Notes: generated by a model from the sequence alone, not told the origin. Shown: positions 1-6,970, counted from the stretch's first letter. The stretch is DNA of 14,662 bases from Aquiluna sp. (GCA_016780945.1 JADHKY010000016.1:1-14662), one strand, 5' to 3'. A program made the numbers and translations.

Positions 1-118
1 CTTCGCCGACCTCATAGGCTCTGTTGACACCACCCTCAACCAGGTTCTTCACAAAATAGGTGCGATCCAGGGTTGGGGAGGGGGTGAGGGTGACAACAGG
101 TGATTTCTGGTCAGCCAT
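1..118 (-). CDS. PfkB-family sugar kinase, 1-phosphofructokinase type (N-terminal fragment)
   Basis: Only the first 39 codons are present; the gene runs off the left edge. The visible protein (VVTLTPSPTLDRTYFVK, then EGGVNRAYEVGE) matches the N-terminus of the 1-phosphofructokinase/tagatose-6-phosphate kinase branch of the PfkB (ribokinase-like) family. There a TxNPAxD-like strand and a GxVNR turn help bind the sugar phosphate. Members phosphorylate fructose 1-phosphate or a similar sugar phosphate in the cytoplasm. Two ATGs lie in tandem (121-119 and 118-116). I chose the second because the Shine-Dalgarno AAGGAG (129-124) sits 5 nt before it and only 2 nt before the first. The gene is downstream of rmuC on the same strand but seems to have its own promoter and a striking inverted repeat in its leader. 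The substrate cannot be set from this fragment. Confidence 0.8.
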   Translation of the reverse strand, partial: MADQKSPVVTLTPSPTLDRTYFVKNLVEGGVNRAYEVGE

Positions 119-130
119 CATGACTCCTTG

Positions 131-160
131 GATGTGAGTGAAAAAAACGACACTCACATC
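131..160 (-). repeat. Perfect 10-bp inverted repeat in the leader of the sugar kinase gene
   Basis: GATGTGAGTG (131-140) and CACTCACATC (151-160) are perfect reverse complements separated by 10 bp that include a run of seven A on the plus strand. The half-site centres are 20 bp apart, two helical turns. In the kinase mRNA the repeat would form a 10-bp stem with a U-rich loop, ending one base before the AAGGAG ribosome binding site. It could be a repressor operator (a DeoR- or LacI-type sugar regulator would fit the gene; inference) or an RNA hairpin acting on translation. No T-run follows the stem, so it is not a terminator. Confidence 0.7.
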
Positions 161-178
161 GTTGTAGGCGCCATGCCC

Positions 179-184
179 ACTATA
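179..184 (-). promoter_or_regulatory. Candidate -10 box for the sugar kinase gene
   Basis: TATAGT on the minus strand (184-179) lies about 60 nt before the kinase start and just past the rmuC stop. A transcript starting about 7 nt further on (near 172) would include the whole inverted repeat and the AAGGAG site. No good -35 hexamer is visible at 16-18 bp, which would fit an activated or regulated promoter. Confidence 0.4.
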
Positions 185-193
185 GCCAAATAA

Positions 194-1393
194 CTACTTA
201 TCTTCGCTCTCGTCAAGCTCTTTCGCTGTGATGGCATTTGGTCCCTGCTCAATCAGCTTCGGGCTTTCTATGGAGTCAATTCCCAGCTCGTTTTCGTCTA
301 GATCGTTGAGCTTTCTTGCGGTTACCAGCATTCTCGTCTCAAGCGATGAGACAAAGCCGTTGTAGCTCTTGACGGTGCTGGTGAGCTTGTTTCCCAGGTC
401 TGCCGCCATTGCGGCTACCTTGCCCACTCTCTCGTAGAGTTCTCTACCGAGCTTGATCATGGAGCGCACCTGCGACTCATCGGCGTTTTGGCGCCAGATG
501 TAGTTGATTGTCTTCAACACTGAGAACAGCGAAACCGGAGAGGCAAGCGCAACGTTTTTCTTGAAGGCGTACTCCATCAACGCCGGGTCTTGCTCCAAAG
601 CTGCAGACAGCAGCGACTCGCTGGGCACGAAACAGATCACGAAGTCCGGAGAGGTATCCAGCCCCTCCCAATAGGCGCGTCCAGCAAGCTCGTCGATGTG
701 TCCCTTTACAGCCTTGACGTGCTCTGCCAGCAGCTTCTTACGCCGCTCCAGCTCTTCGCCACCTGCAAGCTCAGAGATAGTGCTGGCCTCCTGGTACTTA
801 TCAAATGGAACCTTGGAGTCGATAGCCAGCGCCTTGCCTCCGGGCAGGTTGATAACCATGTCTGCCCTGCCGGACTTATCGCCGGTTGCGATGGTTGCCT
901 GCTCAGAGAAGTCAGCGTGCTTGATTAGACCAGCTAGCTCCACCAGCTTTCTAAGCTGAGCCTCGCCCCAGACTCCCCTGAGGGAATTTGAACTGAGCGC
1001 TTGTGAGAGCTGCTGAGTCTGCTTCCTCAGATTCTCGTCGGTTTCGATGGCGCTCTTGAGCTGCTCGGAGATAGTGCTGAACTGCTCTACTCTCTCGCGC
1101 TCCATGCGCTGAACGACGCTCTGCATCTGCTCTAGCTGTTGCTTCACGGGAGCGAGCTGAACCAGCACCTTGTTTTCCTGATCCTTCTGGCTCTGCGAGT
1201 TTTTGGCAGCTTCATCGGCCTTTGCCAGCTGGCTCCTGAGCTCATTTTCGGTCGCCTCCAGCGCGGCAAGCTTTGCCAGCACGGCAGGGTCAGAGCCTGT
1301 GGCTTTGCGTTTTGCGTAGCGATAGCCAACAAGAGCGCCGACAACCAGTCCCAGACCGAGGCCATTGAGCACAAAAAGCAGAGTTAGATCCAT
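194..1393 (-). CDS. rmuC: DNA recombination protein RmuC
   Basis: RmuC is a predicted PD-(D/E)XK-type nuclease-fold protein that limits DNA inversions at short repeats; its biochemistry is poorly defined. The protein (399 aa from this start) has an N-terminal membrane segment (about residues 3-25, ending in a basic YRYAKRK stop-transfer). A long charged, Gln-rich coiled coil follows (about 40-135). The RmuC core begins at SLRGVWGEAQLRKLVELAGL (about 137-156) and continues through RADMVINLPGG and AIDSKVPFDKY. The order membrane anchor, coiled coil, RmuC domain and the length are typical. The frame stays open to a TTG at 1423, overlapping the exonuclease stop. I prefer ATG 1393 because the membrane helix begins directly after it, as is usual in this family, and neither start has a clear Shine-Dalgarno. 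It is probably cotranscribed with the upstream DEDDh exonuclease. Confidence 0.93.
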   Translation of the reverse strand: MDLTLLFVLNGLGLGLVVGALVGYRYAKRKATGSDPAVLAKLAALEATENELRSQLAKADEAAKNSQSQKDQENKVLVQLAPVKQQLEQMQSVVQRMERERVEQFSTISEQLKSAIETDENLRKQTQQLSQALSSNSLRGVWGEAQLRKLVELAGLIKHADFSEQATIATGDKSGRADMVINLPGGKALAIDSKVPFDKYQEASTISELAGGEELERRKKLLAEHVKAVKGHIDELAGRAYWEGLDTSPDFVICFVPSESLLSAALEQDPALMEYAFKKNVALASPVSLFSVLKTINYIWRQNADESQVRSMIKLGRELYERVGKVAAMAADLGNKLTSTVKSYNGFVSSLETRMLVTARKLNDLDENELGIDSIESPKLIEQGPNAITAKELDESEDK

Positions 1394-1415
1394 AGCTGCC
1401 AGTATTGCAGTGGGG

Positions 1416-1985
1416 TCAGACAACTAAGGTTTGCAAACGCTGGTTCGTGCTGCGTAGCAGCCCCTCGAGGTCTTCAACCTCATGACGCTTTGCCATGTGC
1501 ATCACGATCCTCGCGCAGGCATCTGAGTCCGCAAGTGCGTCGTGGTGCTGAAATTCCTCATGTCCAATTGCGTAGGCAACGGCATTTAGGCGATAGCTCT
1601 CTAGGTTGTAGGTCTTTCTGGACATCTTCAGGCTGCAGCCGTAGCTGAGGTTTGGAAGGTCAAAATTCACCGCTGCGGCAGAGGCCTTGAGAACCGTCAT
1701 GTCAAAACTTGCATTGTGAGCAATCAACGGAAGTCCGTCTGTGAAGAGCAAAAGTTCTGGAAGAGCGTCAAGCCACTCGGGAGCATCGACAATGTCATCG
1801 GGTTTGATGCCGTGAACTGCGATGTTGCCAGCGTGGAAAAAATTGTTTGGAGATGGCGGCTTGAAAAGCATCGAGAGCGACTGCGTAATTTCTCCGGCCT
1901 CAACTCTGACCAAACCAACTGCGCACGGAGAAGCCGGAGAAGAGTTGGCGGTCTCAAAGTCAATCGCCACGAAGTCCAAAGCCAC
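1416..1985 (-). CDS. DEDDh-type 3'-5' exonuclease (DnaQ / Pol III epsilon-like)
   Basis: The 189-aa protein carries the three exonuclease motifs of the DnaQ fold: ExoI FVAIDFETAN (catalytic D and E at about 9 and 11), ExoII LIAHNASFDMTVL (Asp in the middle), and ExoIII HHDALADSDACA, whose His defines the DEDDh class. It should degrade DNA or RNA 3' to 5' using two metal ions. It is a stand-alone domain without the usual BRCT or helicase fusion partners, so its role (proofreading, repair, RNA turnover) is open. The frame opens at a TTG at 2003. I set the start at GTG 1985 because a GATAAT -10 box (1997-1992) ends exactly 6 nt before it and the resulting N-terminus MALDFVAIDFETA has the usual family length. 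The gene diverges from ychF and is followed by rmuC. Confidence 0.88.
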   Translation of the reverse strand: MALDFVAIDFETANSSPASPCAVGLVRVEAGEITQSLSMLFKPPSPNNFFHAGNIAVHGIKPDDIVDAPEWLDALPELLLFTDGLPLIAHNASFDMTVLKASAAAVNFDLPNLSYGCSLKMSRKTYNLESYRLNAVAYAIGHEEFQHHDALADSDACARIVMHMAKRHEVEDLEGLLRSTNQRLQTLVV

Positions 1986-1991
1986 AAGCCA

Positions 1992-1997
1992 ATTATC
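1992..1997 (-). promoter_or_regulatory. -10 box for the exonuclease gene (leaderless)
   Basis: GATAAT on the minus strand, then 6 nt, then GTG at 1985. At this spacing transcription would begin at or next to the start codon, so no Shine-Dalgarno is possible. It lies 6 bp from the oppositely oriented ychF -10 box. Confidence 0.55.
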
Positions 1998-2003
1998 GGG
2001 CAA

Positions 2004-2009
2004 TAGACT
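2004..2009 (+). promoter_or_regulatory. -10 box for ychF (leaderless)
   Basis: TAGACT followed by 6 nt and then the GTG start of ychF at 2016. The same hexamer precedes dedA, the P-loop kinase and the nitroreductase at 6-9 nt from their starts. No -35 consensus is seen 16-18 bp upstream. Confidence 0.6.
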
Positions 2010-2015
2010 TTCGCG

Positions 2016-3089
2016 GTGGCCCTAACTATCGGAATCGTCGGACTGCCCAATGTCGGCAAGTCAACCCTCTTCAACGCACTCACCAAGAACTCTGTGCTCG
2101 CAGCAAACTACCCGTTTGCCACCATAGAGCCCAACATCGGTGTGGTGAATCTTCCCGATAGCAGGCTCGACAGGCTAAGCGAGATCTTCTCCTCGGAAAA
2201 AAAGGTGCCCGCTCCGGTTTCGTTTGTGGACATCGCCGGCATTGTGCGCGGAGCCTCCGAGGGCGAGGGTTTGGGAAACCAGTTCTTGGCCAATATCCGC
2301 GAGGCAGATGCGATTGCACAGGTGGTGCGCGGGTTTTCTGACTCCGACGTTGTTCACGTGGACGGCAAGGTTGATGCCAAGAGCGATATCGAGACCATCA
2401 ACACCGAGCTGATCCTGGCCGACATGCAGACCCTAGAAAAGGTAAGGCCGCGCATCGAAAAAGAGGTCAAGACCAAGCGCAACGACCCTCAGGTACTGGC
2501 CGTGATTGATGAGGCGATTGCCGTTCTAGATGGCGGGAAGCCCCTTTCACTCTCGGGCATTGACATGACCCACCTCAAGGAGTTTGGCCTGTTGACCGCA
2601 AAACCCATTTTGTTTGTCTTCAACGTCGATGAGGGCGTGCTTTCGGACAAAGCGAAGTTAGAGGAGCTGGCTCAACTTGTGGCGCCCGCGGAGGCTGTAT
2701 TCCTGGACGCCAAGGTCGAAAGTGAGCTCATTGACCTAAGTCCTGAGGACGCCAGCGAGCTGCTTGCCTCTCTGGGGCAGAGCGAAAGCGGCCTGGACCA
2801 GCTGGCGAGAATCGGATTTGCCACCTTGGGGCTTCAGACCTACCTCACCGCAGGACCAAAGGAAGCCAGAGCCTGGACGATTCGCAAGGGCTGGAAGGCC
2901 CCACAGGCGGCCGGAGTGATCCACACCGACTTTGAAAAAGGTTTTATCAAGGCAGAGATTGTTTCCTATCAAGACCTCGATTCCGCAGGTTCGATGGCAG
3001 AGGCCAAGGCACAGGGCAAGGTCCGCATGGAGGGTAAGGACTACATCATGCAAGACGGTGACGTGGTCGAGTTCCGCTTCAACGTCTAG
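2016..3089 (+). CDS. ychF: Redox-regulated ATPase YchF (Obg-like ATPase)
   Basis: YchF/OLA1 proteins are cytoplasmic P-loop NTPases of the Obg family that bind ribosomes, prefer ATP over GTP, and act in stress responses and translation. The sequence shows the P-loop GLPNVGKST (about residues 9-17), a switch II region DIAGIVRGASEGEGLGNQF (72-90), and NVDE (203-206) in place of NKxD, the change linked to ATP preference. A C-terminal TGS domain begins at TYLTAGPKEARAWT and includes the FEKGFIKAEI signature. Length (357 aa) is normal. The start is GTG, 6 nt after a TAGACT -10 box, with no Shine-Dalgarno, so the mRNA is probably leaderless. It diverges from the exonuclease gene with 30 bp between start codons. 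DedA follows after 37 bp but has its own -10 box. Confidence 0.97.
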   Translation: MALTIGIVGLPNVGKSTLFNALTKNSVLAANYPFATIEPNIGVVNLPDSRLDRLSEIFSSEKKVPAPVSFVDIAGIVRGASEGEGLGNQFLANIREADAIAQVVRGFSDSDVVHVDGKVDAKSDIETINTELILADMQTLEKVRPRIEKEVKTKRNDPQVLAVIDEAIAVLDGGKPLSLSGIDMTHLKEFGLLTAKPILFVFNVDEGVLSDKAKLEELAQLVAPAEAVFLDAKVESELIDLSPEDASELLASLGQSESGLDQLARIGFATLGLQTYLTAGPKEARAWTIRKGWKAPQAAGVIHTDFEKGFIKAEIVSYQDLDSAGSMAEAKAQGKVRMEGKDYIMQDGDVVEFRFNV

Positions 3090-3114
3090 GAAATCTCGGG
3101 CACCTTAGAGCGCT

Positions 3115-3120
3115 TAGACT
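3115..3120 (+). promoter_or_regulatory. -10 box for the DedA gene (leaderless)
   Basis: TAGACT, then 6 nt (TGTCAC), then ATG at 3127, the same layout as at ychF. The 37-bp ychF-dedA gap has no Shine-Dalgarno before dedA and no hairpin plus T-run, so dedA could be read both from this promoter and by readthrough from ychF. Confidence 0.6.
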
Positions 3121-3126
3121 TGTCAC

Positions 3127-3771
3127 ATGCCCAACAATCTCATCCGTCTTTCTGTGACCGATGACATTGTTAGTTGGTTTGATCAAACGGGCCCAATTCT
3201 CTTCTACGCCGCAGTCTTTGGCCTGGTGTTTGCGGGCACAGGGCTGTTCGTCGGTGCCTTCATCCCCTTTATTACGGGTGACTCGTTAGTCTTCGCGGCT
3301 GGTCTGGTGGCAGCGGCCAACCAAGACAGCATCAACATCTTTGTGATGGTGGTTGGTGTTGGCATCGCCGCTTGGCTGGGCGATCAGGTTGGTTACACCC
3401 TTGGTCGGCACTACGGCAGGCCCTACCTAGACAAACGCAAGGGAAAGTGGCTCAAAAATGCCATCGAAAAATCTGAGGTTTTCTATCTCCGCTATGGCTG
3501 GTGGTCGATCGTGGTTGCAAGATTTGTGCCCTGGGGGAGAGTCATCATCCCGGCGCTCGCCGGAATATCAAAGATGAACTACTACAAATTCTTTAGTGCC
3601 AATGCAGTGGGTGCTGTGCTGTGGGGTTCGGGCCTCACTCTTGCCGGCTACTTCACCTATTCGATTCCCTTTGTGAGAAACGCGACCTACGCGATTGCAA
3701 TTGTGGTCATCACACTCAGTCTGATTGCTGGCATCAGAACCTGGAGAGAAAACAGGACTAGTTCTGAATAA
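3127..3771 (+). CDS. DedA family (VTT/SNARE-associated) membrane protein
   Basis: DedA proteins are polytopic inner-membrane proteins; several bacterial members recycle undecaprenyl phosphate or other lipids across the membrane. This 214-aa protein has hydrophobic segments at about residues 22-45, 48-65, 70-88, 125-147, 157-177 and 184-203. It has the family re-entrant motif in a diverged form, FIPFITGDSLVFAAG (45-59; many members have a Glu where this one has Thr/Gly), and the conserved YLRYGWWSIVVARFVPWGRV (120-139) with its two arginines. The loop 99-116 is strongly basic. Its 3' end overlaps the convergent kinase gene by 14 bp. Start ATG 3127 follows the -10 box directly. The family call is firm; lipid substrate and direction of transport are unknown. 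Confidence 0.9.
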   Translation: MPNNLIRLSVTDDIVSWFDQTGPILFYAAVFGLVFAGTGLFVGAFIPFITGDSLVFAAGLVAAANQDSINIFVMVVGVGIAAWLGDQVGYTLGRHYGRPYLDKRKGKWLKNAIEKSEVFYLRYGWWSIVVARFVPWGRVIIPALAGISKMNYYKFFSANAVGAVLWGSGLTLAGYFTYSIPFVRNATYAIAIVVITLSLIAGIRTWRENRTSSE

Positions 3772-4345
3772 CTAGCTCAGCTAGTTCCTCGCTCTTTTCC
3801 GCCCTGTAAAACTCGTCCTCCTGAGCGGCCCAGACACCCCAGTGCTCATCAAACCTGCCACCATCTCGCTCGGTGAATCTCTGGCGGCGGGTGGCATCGT
3901 CTGCTGAAATCCAAATTGTGAGCGATGCCATCGGCGCAGATGTTTTGGATAGCGCTCCACAGCCCTCGACGATTAGGGCCGTGCCACCCGAGAACTCCCG
4001 GAAGCCGTTTCCGGCTTCGCCAGTTGCGCCTCGGCATCCCTGCTCCCAGTCCCAAATCTGCCAACTGGCCTCTTTGCCTGCACTGATTGGCTCCAGGATC
4101 CTCTCTCTCGCATAGACGCTGCCTGCGATAAGGCCCTCCCAACCTGGATAGAGGTCATCGAGGCGAACAATTCGCGCTGCCTGTTTGTTTACTGCGAAGT
4201 AGTTTTCGGCCAGCTTGGTGGCAAAAAGAGACTTCCCTGAGCCCGCGCGGCCATCGATCAGGACAATGGGCGTGGGCAACTTGGCGGAGAGCTCTAAGAG
4301 CCTCTCTGAAGCCTGTTTGAGCCCTGAGTCAAAGTCCACTGACAT
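3758..4345 (-). CDS. Uridine-kinase-like P-loop NTPase (function not established)
   Basis: This 195-aa protein has Walker A GRAGSGKS (32-39) after the strand PIVLI. RIVRLDDLYPGWEGL (59-72) follows; its Asp-Asp-x-Tyr resembles the DDFY substrate motif of uridine kinases and phosphoribulokinases. A Walker B-like LIVEGCGAL (124-132) and an Arg-rich lid DDATRRQRFTERDGGRFDEHW (149-169) complete the core. The pattern indicates a small-molecule kinase of the uridine kinase-like class, but length and middle region differ from true Udk, so the substrate is unknown. A plain ATP-binding protein is also possible. It is monocistronic, diverges from typA, and overlaps dedA by 14 bp at the 3' end. The start is ATG 4345, 9 nt after a TAGACT -10 box and without a Shine-Dalgarno. 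Confidence 0.85.
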   Translation of the reverse strand: MSVDFDSGLKQASERLLELSAKLPTPIVLIDGRAGSGKSLFATKLAENYFAVNKQAARIVRLDDLYPGWEGLIAGSVYARERILEPISAGKEASWQIWDWEQGCRGATGEAGNGFREFSGGTALIVEGCGALSKTSAPMASLTIWISADDATRRQRFTERDGGRFDEHWGVWAAQEDEFYRAEKSEELAELVIQN

Positions 4346-4354
4346 AACCCGATG

Positions 4355-4360
4355 AGTCTA
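4355..4360 (-). promoter_or_regulatory. -10 box for the P-loop kinase gene
   Basis: TAGACT on the minus strand (4360-4355), 9 nt before ATG 4345, giving a leaderless or 2-3 nt leader transcript. A GTTGGC stretch about 16 bp upstream is a poor -35 at best and lies in the 10-bp palindrome at 4373-4382. Confidence 0.5.
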
Positions 4361-4388
4361 ATTCGCTGCCTTGTTGGCCAACTGCCAA

Positions 4389-4394
4389 TAAACT
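4389..4394 (+). promoter_or_regulatory. Weak candidate -10 box for typA
   Basis: TAAACT lies 40 nt before the typA ATG, giving a leader of about 34 nt with a weak TAGG Shine-Dalgarno (4425-4428) 6 nt before the start. A TAGGTA closer to the ATG is only 4 nt away, too close for a leaderless start. No clear -35 is seen. Confidence 0.3.
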
Positions 4395-4434
4395 AAGCCG
4401 GGCCTGACACGGGCTCCCAAAACCTAGGTATTAG

Positions 4435-6342
4435 ATGACCCAATCGAATCAGGCCCTGAGAAATCTGGCCATAGTTGCCCACGTAGACCATGGAAAGACC
4501 ACTTTGGTGGACGCCATGCTTCGCCAGACCGGCTCATTTGCCGCCCACGCCGCCGTTGATGAGCGCGTGATGGACTCCGGTGATCTCGAAAAGGAAAAGG
4601 GCATCACCATCTTGGCCAAGAACACCGCGGTGACCTATTCAGGTCCCGCATCGAAGGGAAATGCGGTCACCCTAAACGTTATTGACACCCCTGGCCACGC
4701 CGACTTCGGCGGTGAGGTTGAGCGCGGACTATCAATGGTGGACGGTGTAGTTCTTCTGGTTGACGCCTCCGAGGGCCCTCTTCCGCAGACTAGGTTCGTT
4801 TTGCGCAAGGCGCTCGAGGCCTCGCTTCCGGTGATTTTGCTCGTTAATAAAACTGACCGCAGCGATGCGCGCATCGATGAGGTCGTTGAGGAGAGCCACG
4901 ATCTTTTGCTCGGACTGGCATCCGACCTTCACGACAGCGTCCCGGACTTGGATGTCGACGCAATCTTGGAGCTGCCGGTTATCTATGCATCCGGTAGGGC
5001 AGGCAGGGCCTCTCTCAACAAACCTGAAAATGGCGAACTGCCTGACAGCGAAGACCTAGAGCCGCTGTTCGAGGCGATCTTGAAATACATTCCGGCCCCA
5101 AAGTTTGAAGAGGGTGCGCCACTACAGGCGCACGTCACCAACCTAGATGCCTCACCGTTTTTGGGAAGGCTTGCGCTACTGCGCGTTCACAACGGCACAA
5201 TTCGCAAGGGTCAGCAGGTTGCGTGGGTCAGGCAGGACGGTAGTCAGCAAATGGTGAAGATCACCGAGCTACTTGGAACCAGAGCGCTCGAGAGATTCAG
5301 CATCGACAGCGCTAGCGCTGGAGACATTGTTGCGGTGGCAGGCATTGAGGAAATCACCATTGGTGACTCACTTTGTGATCCAGAGGATGTTCGCCCGCTG
5401 CCAGGGATAAGCGTCGACGAGCCCGCGATCTCGATGACGGTTGGAATCAATACTTCTCCAATGGCAGGCCGTGCAAAGGGTGCCAAGATCACAGCAAGGC
5501 TTGTCAAGGAGAGATTGGACCGCGAGCTCGTTGGAAACGTCTCAATTCGAGTGCTACCAACCGAACGCCCGGACGCTTGGGAGGTTCAGGGCAGGGGAGA
5601 GCTGGCACTGGCAATCCTGGTGGAGCAGATGCGCCGCGAGAATTATGAGCTCACCGTCGGTAAGCCACAGGTAGTCACGAAGAAGATCGATGGCAAGCTT
5701 CATGAGCCCGTGGAGGAACTCACTGTCGACGTGCCAGAAGAGTTCATGGGTGCTGTGACGCAGCTCTTGGCTGCCCGCAAAGGCCGAATGCTTCATATGA
5801 CCAACAACGGAACCGGTTGGATTCGAGTCGAGTTCAAGGTGCCATCACGAGGACTCATCGGATTCCGCACCGAGTTTTTGACAATCACCAAGGGCTCCGG
5901 CATCGCCAATGCACTGAGCTCCGGCTATGAGCCTTGGTTTGGCGAAATCATCACCCGCAAGTCAGGCTCAATGGTTGCAGATCGCGCAGGTAGTGCTACT
6001 CCATACGCCATGATCGCACTTCAAGAGCGCGGCAGCTTTTTTGTGGAGCCGGGTACCGAGGTCTACACCGGCATGGTTGTTGGTGAGAATTCCAGGGCTG
6101 ACGACATGGACGTCAACATCACCAAGGAAAAGCAGCTCACCAACATGCGAGCATCCTCCGCCGACAGCTTCCAGGGACTAACCCCTCCGAGAAAGCTCTC
6201 TCTCGAGGAAAGTCTGGAGTTTGCTCGTGAGGACGAGTGTGTTGAGGTCACGATTGACGCAATTCGCATTCGCAAGGTTGAGCTTGATGCCAACGTCCGA
6301 GCCAGAGCCGCCTCAGCTAGGAAGCGCGCGAGCGAAAACTAG
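4435..6342 (+). CDS. typA: Translational GTPase TypA/BipA
   Basis: TypA/BipA is an EF-G-like GTPase that binds 70S ribosomes, helps 50S assembly, and is needed mostly at low temperature or under stress. Visible motifs: G1 AHVDHGKT (15-22), G2 EKGITI (54-59), G3 DTPGH (84-88), G4 NKTD (138-141). A domain II beta barrel follows (about 225-310: FLGRLALLRVHNGTIRKGQQV), then the domain III and V folds (GRGELALAILVEQMRRENYEL, 386-406; VPSRGLIGFRTEFLT). The BipA-specific C-terminal domain has the usual LTNMRAS and KLSLEESLEFAREDECVEVT signatures. The 635-aa length is normal. Start ATG 4435 has only a weak TAGG ribosome site. It is single, diverges from the P-loop kinase, and shares its last bases with the convergent nitroreductase: both TAG stops lie in one CTAG palindrome. 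Confidence 0.98.
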   Translation: MTQSNQALRNLAIVAHVDHGKTTLVDAMLRQTGSFAAHAAVDERVMDSGDLEKEKGITILAKNTAVTYSGPASKGNAVTLNVIDTPGHADFGGEVERGLSMVDGVVLLVDASEGPLPQTRFVLRKALEASLPVILLVNKTDRSDARIDEVVEESHDLLLGLASDLHDSVPDLDVDAILELPVIYASGRAGRASLNKPENGELPDSEDLEPLFEAILKYIPAPKFEEGAPLQAHVTNLDASPFLGRLALLRVHNGTIRKGQQVAWVRQDGSQQMVKITELLGTRALERFSIDSASAGDIVAVAGIEEITIGDSLCDPEDVRPLPGISVDEPAISMTVGINTSPMAGRAKGAKITARLVKERLDRELVGNVSIRVLPTERPDAWEVQGRGELALAILVEQMRRENYELTVGKPQVVTKKIDGKLHEPVEELTVDVPEEFMGAVTQLLAARKGRMLHMTNNGTGWIRVEFKVPSRGLIGFRTEFLTITKGSGIANALSSGYEPWFGEIITRKSGSMVADRAGSATPYAMIALQERGSFFVEPGTEVYTGMVVGENSRADDMDVNITKEKQLTNMRASSADSFQGLTPPRKLSLEESLEFAREDECVEVTIDAIRIRKVELDANVRARAASARKRASEN

Positions 6343-6935
6343 AGGGCGCTGTCAATTACGTAGACGTCGCTCGAGCTGTTTCGGGTCCTAGGAGCTCTTT
6401 CGCGAGCGACAATTGCATCCTCGTGACCTTCAGTTGAGCTCTGTTTGCCAATTGCGATTACGCAGATCACAGCATGCTCGCTGACGTTTAGTAGCTCAGT
6501 AATCTTCTCCGGCACAATACCTCCCATGAAGTGAGCCTTGAGGCCCATGCTTTCAACCTGAGTTACCAGCTGGCTGGAGGCTAACCCCACGTCAAAGTAG
6601 GTTTTGGCCATATCGCGATCTTTCCCCTCAAAGGACTTGGCGGCAAGTACAACTGCCAAGACCGAGGCCCTTGGGGCCCAGGTCTGGTTGAAACCAGTCA
6701 AGCCAGTGCTTGCGATTGCCTCGAAAAGCTCGCTGCCTCGTCTGAGCAGAACCAACTTCCATGGCTGCTGGTTCGAAGAAGAGGGAGCCCAACGAAAAGC
6801 CTCGCCAATACTTTCAAGCTCGGCCATGCCCAGGTTGTGCTCGGGGTCATAGATTCTCGGGCTCCAACGATCTCTCACTGAGGGATGAAGGTTGGCGGTT
6901 GTGTCGGCAGGCTTTTGGACTATTTCGTGGTTCAT
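6339..6935 (-). CDS. Nitroreductase family protein
   Basis: This is an FMN-dependent NAD(P)H oxidoreductase of the nitroreductase fold, 198 aa from this start. It shows VRDRWSPRIYDP (the Arg-Ser-x-Arg-x-Tyr phosphate-binding motif, with Trp before Ser), APSSSNQQPWKLVLL (the flavin contact APSSxNxQPW), and a C-terminal MGLKAHFMGGIVPEKI corresponding to the GL....GG helix region. Natural substrates of this family (quinones, nitro compounds, flavins, dehalogenation targets) cannot be told from sequence. The frame is open to an ATG at 7022, but I set the start at ATG 6935. A TAGACT -10 box (6948-6943) sits 7 nt before it, so the extra 29 codons would be promoter. It converges on typA, the stops sharing CTAG, and diverges from the EamA permease. 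An operator-like palindrome overlaps its promoter. Confidence 0.88.
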   Translation of the reverse strand: MNHEIVQKPADTTANLHPSVRDRWSPRIYDPEHNLGMAELESIGEAFRWAPSSSNQQPWKLVLLRRGSELFEAIASTGLTGFNQTWAPRASVLAVVLAAKSFEGKDRDMAKTYFDVGLASSQLVTQVESMGLKAHFMGGIVPEKITELLNVSEHAVICVIAIGKQSSTEGHEDAIVARERAPRTRNSSSDVYVIDSAL

Positions 6936-6942
6936 GTTGCTT

Positions 6943-6970
6943 AGTCTAGGGGTACTAGACAAGTATTCAA
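6943..6970 (-). promoter_or_regulatory. Promoter and operator-like palindrome of the nitroreductase gene
   Basis: On the minus strand TTGAAT (6970-6965) and TAGACT (6948-6943) are separated by 16 bp, and ATG follows 7 nt after the -10. GTCTAG (6944-6949) and CTAGAC (6955-6960) form an inverted repeat with a 5-bp spacer covering the -10 box and the spacer in front of it. That is where a repressor would block RNA polymerase. This is the only leaderless-type promoter here with a recognisable -35. Confidence 0.55.

Noticed and set aside
131..160. Inverted repeat as a Rho-independent terminator for rmuC
   Set aside because: The T-run on the minus strand is in the loop, not after the stem, and a promoter-like box and a ribosome site flank it.
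2080..2412. Several short reading frames antisense or out of frame within ychF
   Set aside because: They are shadows of a strongly supported gene, without start signals or protein-family features.
4373..4382. GTTGGCCAAC palindrome between the kinase and typA genes
   Set aside because: Ten-bp palindromes without a spacer are expected many times in 14 kb by chance. It is between two promoters, but nothing else supports it as an operator.
6944..6960. McbR-type sulfur operator (TAGAC-N6-GTCTA) at the nitroreductase gene
   Set aside because: The half-sites here are in the opposite order (GTCTA...TAGAC) with a different spacing, and the gene is not a sulfur gene.
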